A stretch of 64,000 bases of DNA from Nageia nagi (lineage: Eukaryota > Pinophyta). Below the pieces are notes generated by a model. That model searched no databases, was not told the origin of the DNA, and worked only from the letters and a program-made list of their open reading frames with translations. Both the position numbers and the translations under genes were made by a program. How positions within the stretch are numbered: the first letter of the stretch is position 1; each line of letters begins with the position of its first letter. Shown here one piece after another: positions 35,400 through 49,940 of the stretch. The stretch lies in NCBI GenBank assembly GCA_050084985.1, contig JBITNC010000001.1:154628001-154692000 (forward strand). Direction: 5' to 3'.

Positions 35400-36237
35400 G
35401 CAACCTATGGGTCACCATGTGTGTCTATTTTCATAAAAATGTTACTATAGGAATAAGCATGTGAACAGATGGTACAAATTCAAAATAGAAGGTCATTTCA
35501 ATGTCAAAATAAGAGCACTAGTGCTCCATTTTAGTAGGAAAGGAATGCCTATGGTCCTATTTTATAGAAAGAAATAGCAAAAATAAAACTCATTAGAAAC
35601 CCCTTAGTGCAAAGTTTTAGCTCCCAGATCATAAATTTGCATGCCTCTTGGCATAGAGTCTTAGCTCCCATATCATCATCCTAGTTTCATGCCCCTAGGT
35701 AGAGTCTTAGCTCCACCCCTTATCATAATATGCCTCTTGGTATAGAGTTTTAACTCTCATACTCATTTCAATACACCTCTTGATGGAGTCTCAGCTCCTA
35801 GTCTTATCATTATGCCTCTCGGTAGGAAGTCCATATTCCATAAGATCAACGAATAAAACCATAAATGGCATGAGATGATTATACTCCATATATCAAAATA
35901 TATCAAAAATATGGGTAATTATCATTGGTGACCTCTTGGTAGATGGCTATGGACCCTATAAGTCTTTCTTTTGTAGGTTATCATTAGAGCTCATGGAGCA
36001 CATCAACGTCAACTAGGGGCAACATGGTGGATGTAATATGAGAGAGTTTTCTTAAATTCATACCTTTTGTCAATATTTTGCTTGTCTTTCTTGTATTTAT
36101 ATCTTAGTTCAATATCAGACTATACTGATTAGTGTTCGTATTATGCTTGTCAATACTTATCAATAGTTGATTGCTATGACATCTTGGTTGTACTTTGAAT
36201 GAAAGATCTCAATGCACCTAGTGATTTTCAATTTCTT
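35400..36237 (+). other. Element D 3' non-coding region
   Basis: No gene is supported between the pol stop and the polypurine tract, apart from the minisatellite listed separately. Confidence 0.6.
35590..35835. repeat. About 50-bp minisatellite in element D 3' region
   Basis: Five imperfect units of the form TGCCTCTTGG-TAGAGTCTTAGCTCC plus a variable ATCAT-rich spacer. TAGCTCC, or a variant, lies near 35618, 35659, 35709 and 35790. Confidence 0.7.
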
Positions 36238-36254
36238 ATCCAAAGTGGGGTATA
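36238..36254 (+). other. Polypurine tract of element D
   Basis: ATCCAAAGTGGGGTATA directly before the LTR start TGTTATCACA. Confidence 0.65.
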
Positions 36255-37030
36255 TGTTATCACATAAAATTGATTTATGCATTTAAATTAATACATTAGG
36301 AAATATGTGCCTACACTTATATATATCTAGTTCAAAATATTAATGTTATCTTGGATATGGTCAATATATATCATCAACTTAGTATATTCTTATTTATGTA
36401 GGTACATATAAACCTAAGAAGTAGGTCATATTATTATCTATATAAATAGGGATCTAATAGTAAGTCCACATCAAAGAGATACATTATCCTATATTTGGTT
36501 TTGATATGGCAATATTTTAGGTATGTCTTGACACTACCATTCAAGGCTGGGTTTGTGTACTTCCTTATGCGAGCATCTTGATGATTATTAACTTATATGA
36601 GTATCAAATTGAGATCTTCAACAATCCATGTTGAGGAACATAGTTAGTTTAGAATGGAATATAGTGTAACAAAGATTATTAATGCACCTTTGTAGATGAA
36701 ATAGACTACTGATGCTCCTTTTGAGCATGTAATAGACCACTTGCAACCCTCTCTTTGTATGATCTTGCTCCATGAATTTGGGTGCAAACTCCATTGGTTG
36801 TTGAGGTTTTGTCACTATCTTTTATTCATTGATATCAGGTATGTTCCATGAGGTAAGTATACAAACTCAATCTTATTTGGTGATGCCATTTCAATTCCAA
36901 TTATTCATTATCTCTTATATTAGCTTTTCTTATTATAAATTACTATCCATTAGTTCAGAATTTACAAATATCCTTTGGGAATATAGGTATTCATTTATTT
37001 GCATTCTCAAATACATTTTATTTGTAAATA
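36255..37030 (+). repeat. 3' LTR of element D
   Basis: This 776-bp copy of 28736-29513 ends TGTAAATA (last dinucleotide changed from CA). The right TSD TATAG follows. Confidence 0.9.
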
Positions 37031-38596
<1,566 letters not shown>

Positions 38597-38702
38597 ATTC
38601 ATGTAAAAAGATTTTTATTATTATTTTTTTGAATATTTTTAAATATTTTTATAATTTTTATACACATATGTACTTTATGATTATTTGAAGATTTTATTTT
38701 TA

Positions 38703-40265
38703 TTAGGATGAAAAATTTTTTACAACTCCCAAGTGGCAATGACCATCTTGGTTTTTATGATTAACCCAACCCTTACAATCCAAGAAGTAAAAGTATGGAG
38801 GTTGTAATATAAAATGAGTAGGTATTGGTCCTAGAATGGATGGTTGATAATGGACATGATATGAAATAGGAGGTAAGATTGAGGGATAATGATTGAACTT
38901 CTTAATGATGCATTTTGGCATGTTTGATGATGTCAAGGCCTCATCATATTTAGAAAGTAGAAGTTGAGATCGAATTCTTAAAGACTATGGAGACTCAAGG
39001 GGAAGTAGTGATGTGAGGGGGGTCATGTTCTCTATGAGATATTGGATATACTCACTTTTTATAGGTTTAGACATGAACTCATTTCTCCTTTGATTAAGGC
39101 ATTCAATAGTTCTTTCAAACCTTAGTTTTACATTGGTAGGATTATTCACAACAAATTTTTACTAAATAATGAACTGTAATCATATATAATATCATGTACA
39201 AAATTGAATGGGTATTATAATAAAGTATAAATCATTGATAACCTTAGATATGGAGTCTAATCTCCCATAACACTAAAAGGTCATATGATGAACACATTTT
39301 ACTATGATCCTAGGTTTCTCATAAGGCCAATGTAATTAAAATAGATGGATCCAATTTCTTAGGGATTTGTATTCCATCCACATGTCCTTTGCTTCTAATT
39401 TGATGGTTACCTTAAGGTTATCTATTTTTAAATCCTATGCATTAGTTCCTCATTGCTCATAAAAATTCATGGTTATAATTTCATGAATTTCTTTTGGTAA
39501 ACCAAAGAAATGGGCTATCTTGGTATAAGGACACTTTTGTAATGTTTGCATGTAGCGATATTCTAGGTATCTATCAACAAAAGCATTATTTATGAGATTA
39601 AATTGTAATTTTATTTTTTAATTAGCTTCTAGTCTTCTTAGCATTAAAGTCCTTATTTGGCTATTATGTAGAGGAGGATTGGGGAATCTTGACCGAATTC
39701 AAGAAAATTGTTGGTTAATTTGTTGCATACATCTAATTGATTATTGAGGCTTATACAAAAATAATATATAAATATCATAGACCATTTTATGATGACACAA
39801 GTCTCTTATCATTTGATCTACCCATGTGAATAGGAAATTCTCATTTGGCTAGGTATTAATTATTCTATTTTGGATCCAAGTATTAAAGAAGCAATCAACT
39901 ATGATCCTAGGAGTTGATGTGGGCTAGCATTGACATAAAATATTTATATTGCAAACTTGAGTAAAGTAATATGCATGACTCAAGTAATACATGGCTTTGT
40001 CTACATATATATCTATGTTATCTCCTCGAACACTTATCTCCTACCCTTGATATCTTTTCAAAAATAGTTTTAAGGCTAGGATTCTTTATAGATCAATAGG
40101 TAGATGGAGGAAATTTCTATTTTTAGAAGTATATTGGGATAAATATATTATATCCCTATCTCCCAAGTATCTAGGTTTTTTTGTACCAAGATATTTTTCA
40201 AATACCCCTTTAGTTAGCAATTAGATGAACTCTTTTGCTCTTTTTTGATGCCATTTTCTATTTCA
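38703..40265 (-). pseudogene. Unrecognised sense-strand extra ORF of element C
   Basis: I do not recognise this gene. On the minus strand, the same strand as C's gag-pol, a candidate start (M-A-S-K-K-S-K) lies near 40255. Reading then gives protein-like segments broken by stops: KYLGTKKPRYLGDRDIIYLS (about 40150-40210), DRYLEYRYMQTLQKCPYTKI (about 39520-39580), FFGLPKEIHEII, and a Pro/Tyr/His-rich C-terminus with GWVNHKNQDGHCHLGVVKNF ending near 38703. It begins about 110 bp after the integrase stop, the place where Tat elements may carry extra ORFs. No enzyme motif is seen. Confidence 0.45.
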
Positions 40266-40374
40266 AATACATTAAATATGTATAAGTTTAAGGAAAGAAT
40301 TTTTATTTATTTAAACTAAAAGAGTATTCATAATATAAACAATTGTAAATCACAAATCTTATTAACTATATAAA

Positions 40375-41640
40375 GGATGAATATGCATGATGTTTATAGG
40401 TTAACGATATTGATTAGCTTCCATATCAACTAAATGATAAGCTCTAGATATGAACTTTATTTCAATTATATAGGGTCTTAATTAGTTAGGAGCAAACTTA
40501 TCATGGAATTATCATTCCATTTGATAAGTTTGTTTGTTTTCTTTTAACAATCAATCCCCTATATTAAATTCATGAATTTTGACTCTTTTATCAAAAGCTC
40601 ATTTAATACAATTTAGATAAGTATATAGATGTTCTAAAGCATTAACTCTTCTTGCATCTAGAAGTACTAATTGATCTAATCTCATTTGATGAGCTACTTC
40701 ATCTATGATAAAGTCTTGTAAGTTAATTCATAGAGAATGAATTTATATTTCTAAGTTTAGTACTACTTATACTTTATAAACTAAGTAAAATGGGATTTCC
40801 CAAGTAGGAGTTCGAATACTAGTTTAATAAGCTCAAAATGCATGTGGAATCCTTGCATGCCAATCTCAATGGGAATCATCGATAATTTTTAATAAAATAC
40901 TACAAATGGTTTTGTTTATGGCTTTATCTTGGTCATTCCCTTGGGGATAGTAAGGCATCAAGAAGCTTAATTAGATATGATATCCTTTACATCAAGAATG
41001 GACTTATTTATTTTTGAATTTTTTTCCATTATTAGTGATAATTTGAGCAAGAATTCCAAAATTGTATATGATATAATCTATATAAATTCTACTATCTTTA
41101 TTCCTTTTTTTGAAATCATAGGGATGGCTTCTACCCATTTTGTAAAATATTTTGTAGCAATTATTATAAATTTGTGACCTCCTTATTAAATCTAATGCCC
41201 ATCTTAAGAATGGCCACAATGATTATATGGCTTGTAATGCATGCAGAGGTTGATTAAATAAATTAGTGTGTTATTGATATTTAACACACCTTTTAACATA
41301 TTACATATAGTCATGTTCCATAGTAGGCCAATAATATCCCATATGCATTAATCATTTTGTAATTACAAAACCACTAAAATATCCTTTGTAAATTCCATCA
41401 TGTTTGCATGAAATGGTAATTTGTGAATCTACCCATTTTAAACATCTGAGTAATATCTTATCAAAATCCCTATGGTACATGGCATCTCCTATCATGAAAA
41501 AATGAAAAGCTTTTATCTTAAATGCTTTCCTAAATGATTTCATTGAATCTTTAGGTAATACCCATCTCTTAGGACTTTAAACAATTGTGTTTGCCACAAA
41601 TTTGTTTCTTCCATTGCAATTTCTAGGATTACATGTTTAA
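40375..41640 (-). pseudogene. pol: Element C integrase, broken
   Basis: Minus-strand reading: remnant zinc domain (41352-41543), core start with KYFTKWVEAIPM (about 41105-41155), a degraded second-Asp block, NKTICSILLK-type block (about 40895-40935), and the C-terminal domain with QMRLDQL-LLDARRVNAL (about 40640-40705) and AFDKRVKIHEFNIGDWLLK (about 40545-40610). Wording matches Tat-lineage integrases. Many stops and shifts. Confidence 0.75.
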
Positions 41641-42130
41641 ATTCATTTGATTCTATTAATAATTGAGTTATTTGAACAATCTAAATAGGGATCATTTTTT
41701 TATTAGGGTTTACATGCATTAAAGATCCAATAGAAGCCATAACATCAATAAATCTACTAGTTGATTGTGGTGCTACTTCTAAATCATCCTTTTTGAAAGA
41801 TGATAAGAGATTATTTACCAATTTCTTATATTTTTTTAGCAAAGGTTCTTTAAACTGGAATATTTCTTTAACTTGGTTTATGATCAATAGCAACTCACCA
41901 ATAAATTTAACTTTTCTTAACTTTAATTTTATGGTTATCTTAATAGCTAAGATTAAGCCTTCATACTTAGCATTATTTTTTATACATGGAAAGTTGAGTT
42001 CAAAAGAGTAGGGTATGGGAATGCCTTAAGATGTAATGAATATGACACCAACACCTTTGCTTTGTTCACATCTTGATCCATCAAAATATATTACCATATC
42101 CGAATCTTCTTCAAATTCTATGGGAATTTC
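41641..42130 (-). pseudogene. pol: Element C second (archaeal-like) RNase H, broken
   Basis: Minus-strand reading: YFDGSRCEQSKGVGVIF (about 42050-42100), NNAKYEGLILAI with Ala-Lys-Tyr-Glu in place of AEYEA (about 41940-41975), and INQVKEIFQFKEPLLKKYK followed by RFIDVMASIGSL (41681-41893). This is the same extra RNase H as in element D and supports a Tat assignment. Confidence 0.75.
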
Positions 42131-43540
42131 CATTTCATCTAATTAGAATACATGTTCATTTAGTAATTCCATGATGAGTGGATTATCATTGGGTAATGGT
42201 GCTTTAGTGAGATAATCTACTATAATTTTTCCTCTGATTGATTTCTAACTTATGAAGAGTAAGTTGAACTCAATTAAATGCATGATCCATTTGGATGTTC
42301 TCATATTTTGATAAGTTTTATTCATCATATATTTCAAAGGATATGCTTTAGCAATTACATACATGGTATATTTTAGCATGTAATATCTTAATTTTTTAGT
42401 TATGAATACTAATACTAAACACAACCTTTATAAATATACATATTTGATCTCATAGCTAACCAAAGTTTGACTAAGATAATATATTGGTTGTTCATTACTA
42501 TTTTCATTCTTTTGTGTAGGCATAGTTCTTAAGGCTATTTCTATGGTGGATATATATAACAGGAATGGTTCTCTAGGCTTAGGTGGTACTAAAACAAGTG
42601 GTGATAGAAGATAGTGCTTTATTTTATCAAATGATTCTTATTGGTCATTACCTAGTGAAATGTAATCCCCTTCTTCAAGAGTTTGTTAAAAGGTTTACAT
42701 TTGTCTAAAAACTAAGAAATGAGACATTTTATGGCTTGTAACTTATCTTGTAGGCTTTGTAATTATTTTATTTTTGAGGGGGATAACATATTTGTTATTG
42801 CTTTTATATTATTTAGATCTACCTTGATTACTCTCCTAGATATGATGAAACCTAATATTTACCCAAATATTACTCCAAAAACAAATTTCTTTAGGTTTGA
42901 TCAGATCTTATGTTCTAGTAATCGATCAAATATTTTGATGAGTACTTTAGGATGATCTTCATGTGTTTTTGATTTAGCCAATACATCATCTACATAATCA
43001 TATATAATATCATGCATGTAATTATAAAAATTGTACATCATGGCTCTTTGATAGGTAGCTCCAGCATTTTTCAATCCAAAAGGCATTACTTTATAAAAGA
43101 ATGTTCTTCAAGTTGTTATGAATGTGATTTTATGTTGGTCTTCTAATGCCATTTTAATTTGGTTGTACCCTAAAAACCCATCTATGAGTTACAATATTTC
43201 ATGTCCTATAGTAGAATCAACTAAACTATCTATGTTTGGTAGGGGAAATTCATCCTTAGGGCATTATTTGTTTATATCTCTAAAGTCTATACATATTCAA
43301 ATCTTCCTAGTGGATTTTTTAACTAGTACCATATTAGAAATCCAATTAGAATAATCAATAGAATGGATAAAATTGACTTCCAAAAGTTTTTGCAACTCTT
43401 CTTTTACCATAAATGCAATTGTAGGATGCATTTTTTGTAACTTCTATTTAACAAGTTTTTCACCCTTCTTTATATCGAGATTATGCACTACTAGGTTAGG
43501 ATCAAGTCTACGCATATCGACATATGACCATGCAAATATT
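42131..43540 (-). pseudogene. pol: Element C reverse transcriptase and RNase H, broken
   Basis: The clearest block is 42901-43086 on the minus strand: MPFGLKNAGATYQRAM and an intact YVDD box (plus coordinates 42985-42996). RT N-terminal blocks with IRICIDFRDINK-type and FPLPNID-type wording are readable at about 43220-43320. First RNase H remnants lie at about 42180-42750. Stops are scattered throughout. Confidence 0.8.
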
Positions 43541-45000
43541 TTCTATTTCTCTTTGAATATTGTGATGAACTCTTTTCTCTCATTTTTAGTAAGATATTTT
43601 CCTAATTGAATGATTTTAGGGTTGTTAGGATCATCACTTAAGTCAACCTCAATGGTTTCTTCAATTAACATGTGAGATCCTTCTTCCAAGTAGTTAGGTA
43701 TTGGAATCCAATTATTATCATTTGCATTATATTCTTCATCTTCTCCTTCATATTGGTCTTCTAAGGTAGTATTGATATTCAAGTCTAAAGTTGGTAAGAT
43801 TGTATCTATGTATTTGAAGTATTGTATTGTAGGTTATTTAGGAATCAATGTAAAGTTTATAGTTTCTTTATCTACCAAAAAGTATGAGGAAGAGACACTT
43901 GAAGTTCTTGAACCTATTATCTCAAACTCGTCACTTCTAGACCAAGAAAAGTCCATTTTATGCATGAAATTATCCCATATTTCTATGATTTATACCATAT
44001 TAATTGACATATCAAAAAATAATCCTCCTAAGGATAACATTTCAAACTCCATATTATCTTGATTTTTCATCCATTTAGATGTTTCAAACAAATTTTCAAA
44101 TGTTTTGACTTTTGATTTTGGTTCTAGTTCAGTTATCTTGTAACCAAATACTCCTTGATTTTTGTTCTTATAACCTAATCTTATCTTATCACTAAGCAAT
44201 TGATAATTAATATTAATGGTATAATTAGTTCCTTATTCATATCATCCTAAACCATGTCCTTTCTACTGACATCTATGAAAGCATCTCTAGACAAATGATC
44301 TTAGATCCAATGATAAGTATTCTAATGAATTATAGAAACTACCTTCTTTGGATTGAGGTAGAGAGAGGATAGTTAGTTTTATTGGATCATGATATAAAAA
44401 CAATATTTGATTAGGTAACTTCTCCAATGGCATTAATTTCCCTATTACACTAAGAGACTCTCTAGGTCTTCCTATTTCTTGAGCTGTGGGAATATTAAAG
44501 ATGACATCATCAATGTAAAACTCCCCTATTACATAATTTTTTAACCTTATAGTCACATGATAGATATTATATAGTTTATATTTTATTGTACTATCATTAT
44601 TTTATGTATTAATGGGACAAGATGCTTTTGATGATGAGGCTTTGCTTGCTTCATCTAACCTTTGTGCTCTTTCTTCCCATGTTTTCTTTTCCAAGAGTAT
44701 CAGTTCTATTTTTGGTTAATTTTAGATGTATAAGGTATTTCAATATCAATAGGATCTTTTCATTTCAATGAACTTGTAGAATAACCTTTTTTTTCAATAA
44801 CTGTTATTAACACTTTTTTTGGAACTATAGGTGATGTAAAATAATGAGTAAATGGTAAAACAATTTCTCCTCAAAGATATATGTAATTGCAATGGGAGTA
44901 TGTATTTTAATCTTCAAGTTCATAATGTACCACCCCATCATGAATATATTTTATACAATTATGATATCTTGATGGGATGCATTGCATGTCTCTAATCCAA
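43541..45000 (-). pseudogene. pol: Element C protease-RT linker, broken
   Basis: Open minus-strand segments are 43543-43782 (acidic; VDLSDDPNNPKIIQLGKYLT then ERKEFI), 43990-44199 and 44287-44556. The first matches in type the acidic linker with the KIG-LS-EER block seen before RT in Tat elements. The others have no motif I can name. Stops separate them. Confidence 0.6.
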
Positions 45001-45560
45001 GGTCTTCCTAAGAGTAGGTTGTATTGTGGTATATCTCCTTCAATAACTTGCAATAATGTTTATACTCTTTTAGATCCCACAATCATAAGTAATGAGATAG
45101 ATCCCATTATTGAACATACAGCATTAGTGAAAGCTCTTAATTTTAAATAAGGTGTACATATATGTGAGAATAGGAGATTCAAATTTTTATAAGTAGTTGT
45201 AGAAATGATATTTATTATAGAACCTTCATCTATTAATATCTTCTTAATAGCCCTCCCATCTATCTTAGCTATAATATGTAATAGAGGATCTTGACCTTGT
45301 GAATGGTTTATAGGCCTAATGTCATGATTATATAAGAAAATAGTGGGATTTTGGCTTATCTTAATATTTCCCACAAAATACACAAAGCTTTCATGGTCAT
45401 TGATGTCCAACTTAATTGTTTGTAACAATTGGTTCATAGCTTCTCTATGATCTTTGGATTGTTGTAGTAACTCAAACAAAGACATCTTTACTTGTGAGTT
45501 TATCAATTGATGTTGTAAATATCCTTTTACTAAAACCTTAGGAGGTTATATTCTAGGTAT
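45001..45560 (-). pseudogene. pol: Element C protease
   Basis: The largest surviving open stretch of C, 45060-45506 (148 codons, minus). The active site reads L-I-D-E-G (about 45218-45236), with the middle Gly of D-G-G changed to Glu (GGx to GAx, one G-to-A change). It is preceded by LLHIIAKIDGR. MSLFELLQQSKDHREAMNQL upstream is the usual spacer before protease in this lineage, also seen in element D near 30896. Confidence 0.75.
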
Positions 45561-47700
45561 ATTTAGTTGTATAACATCATCATTTGTTTGATTATTAGAA
45601 ATATCAACTTGTATTCCTTACACCCTTTCAAATCTTGTAGTTATACTTACCATGGAAAAAAAAAGTAGAGGCATCCTAAAGCCCTTTATGTGTTACTTGA
45701 ATTTTGTGTGATTGCGATGTTATGGTATTATCTTGGTGTTAAGAAAGTGGATTCTAATATATTTCTAGACTTTTATTAGGAATAGTCAATGGATTCTCTA
45801 CCTATAATCTTCCTTAATCAATCAAATATTGAACCTTATGCTATAATGTTCTACATTTGCTTGTAGTATGAACTTTTTGATGATGGTAATGGAAATAATC
45901 ATTCTCATTGTACCATTTACTATCTCTTGCATCAATTCATTTAGGTTGTATTTTATGCAATTCAATCATTTGATGATCCATTAATTTTTCCAAAATATCA
46001 TAAAGTGATTTAGTCAAGGGAGGAAACTTTCTAGGTTATGGCCTAAAGTTCCTCTCTTCATTTTATGGAATAGGTATGTTTTACAAACAATTTGGTTCTC
46101 CATATTTAAGATAAAAAAATTTATTAGTAGGCATTGGTTTTGTTAGTTATTCTACCTGATTCTTACTTTTAACATAAGGTTCTTTCTTTTTACCCTTTAG
46201 TTCTCCATTATGGATTTTAACCTTTTTGATTACAATAGCTTGAGAGATTACTTCCTCAAATATGTTATGTTGATGAATCAATAAGGTACTAGCAATAGGT
46301 CTTAGAAAACTTTGAATAAACATTTTTACTAGTTCTTCTTAACATAAGGTATAAGGCATGCTTGTTAAAATCACCCTCCATCTTGAAATAAAGTCTATAA
46401 ATATCTCATCTTGGAATTGTTGTAATCTTGTGAGATTAATTATGTAGGTTTTATCTTTAATGTTTATCCTAAAGTGTTCTAAGAATAAGTTAGCTAATTT
46501 TGCATGTCATGTGATGCTATATTTAGTTAAGTTATTATACCAATCCATTGCTTGTCCTACAAGTGTCATAGGGAAGATAAGCAACATCTAAGCATCATTG
46601 TTGGAAGTTACATAACTTGAATACTTAAAGGGATATCCTCCTTTACTTTGAAATATTTTATCTTTGGAATTTTGAATATGAAAGGGATATCCATCTTAGA
46701 AACACTTAGGTGTATGGGCTTATTACAAATTGTTTCATAAGAGAATTTATGCTTATTTTATTGACATAACATTCTTCCAATCTCTATTAACCTTTCTTCA
46801 AAGTCATTACTTAGTTGCATATGCAAGACGAGATGTTTATTATCCCTATTATCTCCTCTTTGTTTATTTTTTGAGAATGATTGGTAAATTATTTTGAAAG
46901 GTTTTTGATCACCATAATAATATTTATTATATGGTGGAGAAGGTGGAGGAGGTTGATGTGGAGGCAATTGTTATTTCCACTGTTGATATAAAGGTGTAGG
47001 AGCATGATGTTTTTGAACCTTATGTCTAGGTTGAGGTAAAGGGGTTCTTGGAGGTTGTTGTTGCTCATGTGGTGCCTACCTTCTTCTAGATAAGAAAGGG
47101 TTTTGATATTTGTGGGTTCAATGACCTTGAGGAGACAAAGATCATTCTATGGGTGGAAACTTCCTATTATCTGCTTCTCTTTGATTTGATCTATTTTGAA
47201 GTTAAGATTTAACTTATTGTTTATTAGGTTTTCTTATTGGTGTTCTACTTTGGTATGCTTGAAACATAGGTTGTGTTTGTAAACATGGGTTTTTCCCTAA
47301 TCCTCTAGGTTTATTTTGTTTCTATATATCATATTTATATAGAATAATTTATTGATTAGCCTAAAGATATTCTTGATTTTGGATTGGTTTAGAGGCATAT
47401 GATGGTATCTCTTCTCCCTTATACCTTAAAGGATCAAGATTTCATGTATGTTTTTATTTGGAAATTCTATGACTTGTTCTAGGGGTGGTATGGGTACTAC
47501 TAGGGTTCATGTAGCTAGTAATAAGAGAAGAATAACTAGTCCTAGGAGTAGGTGTATTTGTTTTTAGAATATGATAAGCATAATTATACACCCTATAATG
47601 GCTCCTTGATTCAAACATCAAAGTAGCGGTATGTATCAAAATTCTATCATTTAATTCTTTAATCCTTCTTGAGATGGTGGAAGGGGTGTAATCACCTCAT
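45561..47700 (-). pseudogene. gag: Element C gag, broken
   Basis: Minus-strand gag in order: N-terminal segment 47454-47639, Gln/Pro-rich region (PPHQPPPPSPP near 46930-46960), core gag about 46200-46620 (AMDWYNNL, then FLEHF and LQQFQDE-F-DFI-RWR), and a zinc-knuckle relic at about 45870-45935 (FHYHHQKVHTTSKC). In the knuckle the first Cys is Phe, but the His and last Cys remain. It matches the knuckle type of element D. Confidence 0.7.
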
Positions 47701-49919
47701 ATTATATAGGATTGAAAAAGATGTTCATCTAGTAGGTAACATGTAACATGATTATACTTAGGTTTAAAAGGACCCTTTTGTAATATGGCATAAGCTGAAT
47801 GCATTTGTGATGGGATAATAGTACTTAAAATGATTTCTTTCTCATTACCTATCGGTGTATCTTTTGATAGATAATTTAAATCTAATGGAAGATTATGAGC
47901 ATGAGAAGAACAAGGAATCCTTAACTATGTTAAATGTTATCTTAATTCATTTAAGGTATCATTTATTTTTAAGAAATTCCTCTCCTTGATATATCTCTGC
48001 TAGGTCTATGAGACCTATAACTAGGTTGTCTTTCTTGGTAGATTTCATCATAGGGCTCTTATTGTTGACAAGCCATTTAAGAATGAGTGTTAACCATTGT
48101 ATTTTATTTTTTGGTACCTTGTACTTTTCAATTATGTTTTTGTTTTTTGCTAAACTAGAAATAAAAGAAAACACACGTCATTCATAGCAAATATATTTTT
48201 ATTTTTTATTTATATTATCAAGAAAGAAAGTAAATGTACAAATGACCTATTTATAAACTTACCCTTTCAATGTGATTATATTATCTAATTTTATTGATAA
48301 ATTGAATTAATCTTTGTTAGTGAGTGATGTGAATTGTCTATTTTATTCTTGTTAATATTCCTAGATTATTTTTTCTAGTTACATGTTTAAACATGGGTAG
48401 GCTGAAATTCTATAAGCAATATATGGTGAAGTTAGGTTGGTATCTAAGGTGGTCCCCTTAGTGCAATGGGGTATGAGGTATGCCTATGAAAACTATATTA
48501 ATAGTGGAATCCAATCATAGCCTCATTATTTATATTTTTTTGATGGAAAATGATGAATTCTATCCTATAAACTCAATATTCATATCTAGGTTTTGGCTCT
48601 ACATATTATGGTGTGGTCGATGGGTACATAAGAAATGTAAGAATAAATGGTTGGTCATCACCTCTAACTCAATGATGTTTATTTTTAGGTCTTATGAATA
48701 TACATTTAACAAATAAAATAACTCATGAAAACTACAACCTAACCCAACATAAATGTCCTTTGATTACATTTTATTTAGTGTGAAAAAAGTAGTATTTTAA
48801 TTAATGAATCTTAATCTAACCCATGAGATTCATTAACCCTGTTAGTATGATTCTTTAATCAAAGGTTAATGAGATTCATTTACTACTTTTGAGTGTGGAA
48901 GTGTTTATGTGAAGTTGATTTACCACTTCTTACTAGTCACATCTTCCTTTGACCTCCTTTCAAAGGGGTAAAGTGAGATATGTAAGAAGCCATTAATTGA
49001 GTGTAAATTAACTTAGATGAGATTATTTAACTCCTCTTTGAGTGATAATCCTTTGACCTCCTTTCAGAGTGGTAAGGTAGGCAAGAAGAGTATTAATATG
49101 AAATAAGTTTCCTTTATATGAAATTCTTTAAGTCCTCTTCAAGTCACAATCCTTTGGCCTACTTTCAAAGTGGTAAGGAAGATAGGAAGAGTATTAGTGT
49201 GAAGGTAAGTGCCAACCCAATCAATTACCCAATTTAATATGTTCTAATCTACATTAACCTTGATAAATTAACCTTATATTCATTCTACTCATAATGAAAG
49301 TTAATTCCTCCTTCCAAGTGTGGAAGTAATTTAATGAGAGTTTATTACCAGTCTTAATGAGATGAGATGAGAAAAGAAAAAAGTTTTGATTTAATCTTTT
49401 CCTATTGCACCATTCTAATTACCTAAGATCACCTTTTATTGCAATGGGAGAGAATAAGTGGGTGTAATGGAAAATTTTAAGTGAGTTTTTTAGTGCACTC
49501 CCTACCCAAAGCAAAAAGAGATAAATGAAATTCATGCAATTTAATAAAGTAAAATAATGCATGTTACCTAAATATTCATCTACCCTTTCTATATGCAATC
49601 TAGGCACAAAAATCATAGAAAAGGGGTTTATTTTCATTTTCCATTTAGTGGCTAAATTACACTTTTAGAATGGATAAGAGTTGAAATGTATACATTCTAT
49701 TTTTGATCACTAGTGTTTCATAGTTTTAATTCCCAATCATTGGCATTTCACTTAAGTCATTGATGTTCTATTCCAAGTCATTGATATTTACACAACATAG
49801 ACAATAAATAAAAAATATAGAAACAACATAAAATCAATAATAATACCATAAAACACAAAATACTAAAATAGAGAAAACACCCCCTACACCTCATTTTTTA
49901 TGCAATTTATGTGCGAGGT
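47701..49919 (-). other. Element C 5' leader
   Basis: This is the region between gag and the primer site. No supported gene. It contains the roughly 103-bp tandem repeats listed separately. Short open frames on both strands have no family resemblance. Confidence 0.55.
48880..49225. repeat. About 103-bp tandem repeat in element C leader
   Basis: Three imperfect units centred on CCTTTGACCTCCTTTCAAAG (about 48946, 49049, 49151), each followed by -GGTAAG-GAGG-AAGAAG-TATTA. Spacing is 104 and 101 bp. Confidence 0.7.
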
Positions 49920-49937
49920 GCCCTCCTTCTAGTGCCA
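49920..49937 (-). other. Putative primer binding site of element C
   Basis: On the minus strand TGGCACTAGAAGGAGGGC lies three bases inside the 5' LTR end. It begins with the TGG expected of a tRNA 3' CCA. It is not the tRNA-Met type used by the other elements here; I cannot assign the tRNA. Confidence 0.6.
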
Positions 49938-49940
49938 AAA

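Larger units (their letters stand above)
28736..37030 (+). mobile_element. Element D: Ty3/gypsy Tat-lineage retrotransposon
   Basis: An 8.3-kb plus-strand element with LTRs 28736-29513 and 36255-37030. TGTT...AACA ends are intact in the left LTR; the right LTR ends AATA. Order is gag, protease, RT, RNase H, second (archaeal-like) RNase H, integrase, non-coding 3' region with minisatellite, polypurine tract. The second RNase H next to integrase is a Tat-lineage signature. No complete ORF survives; key active-site residues are changed in RT and integrase. Confidence 0.9.
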
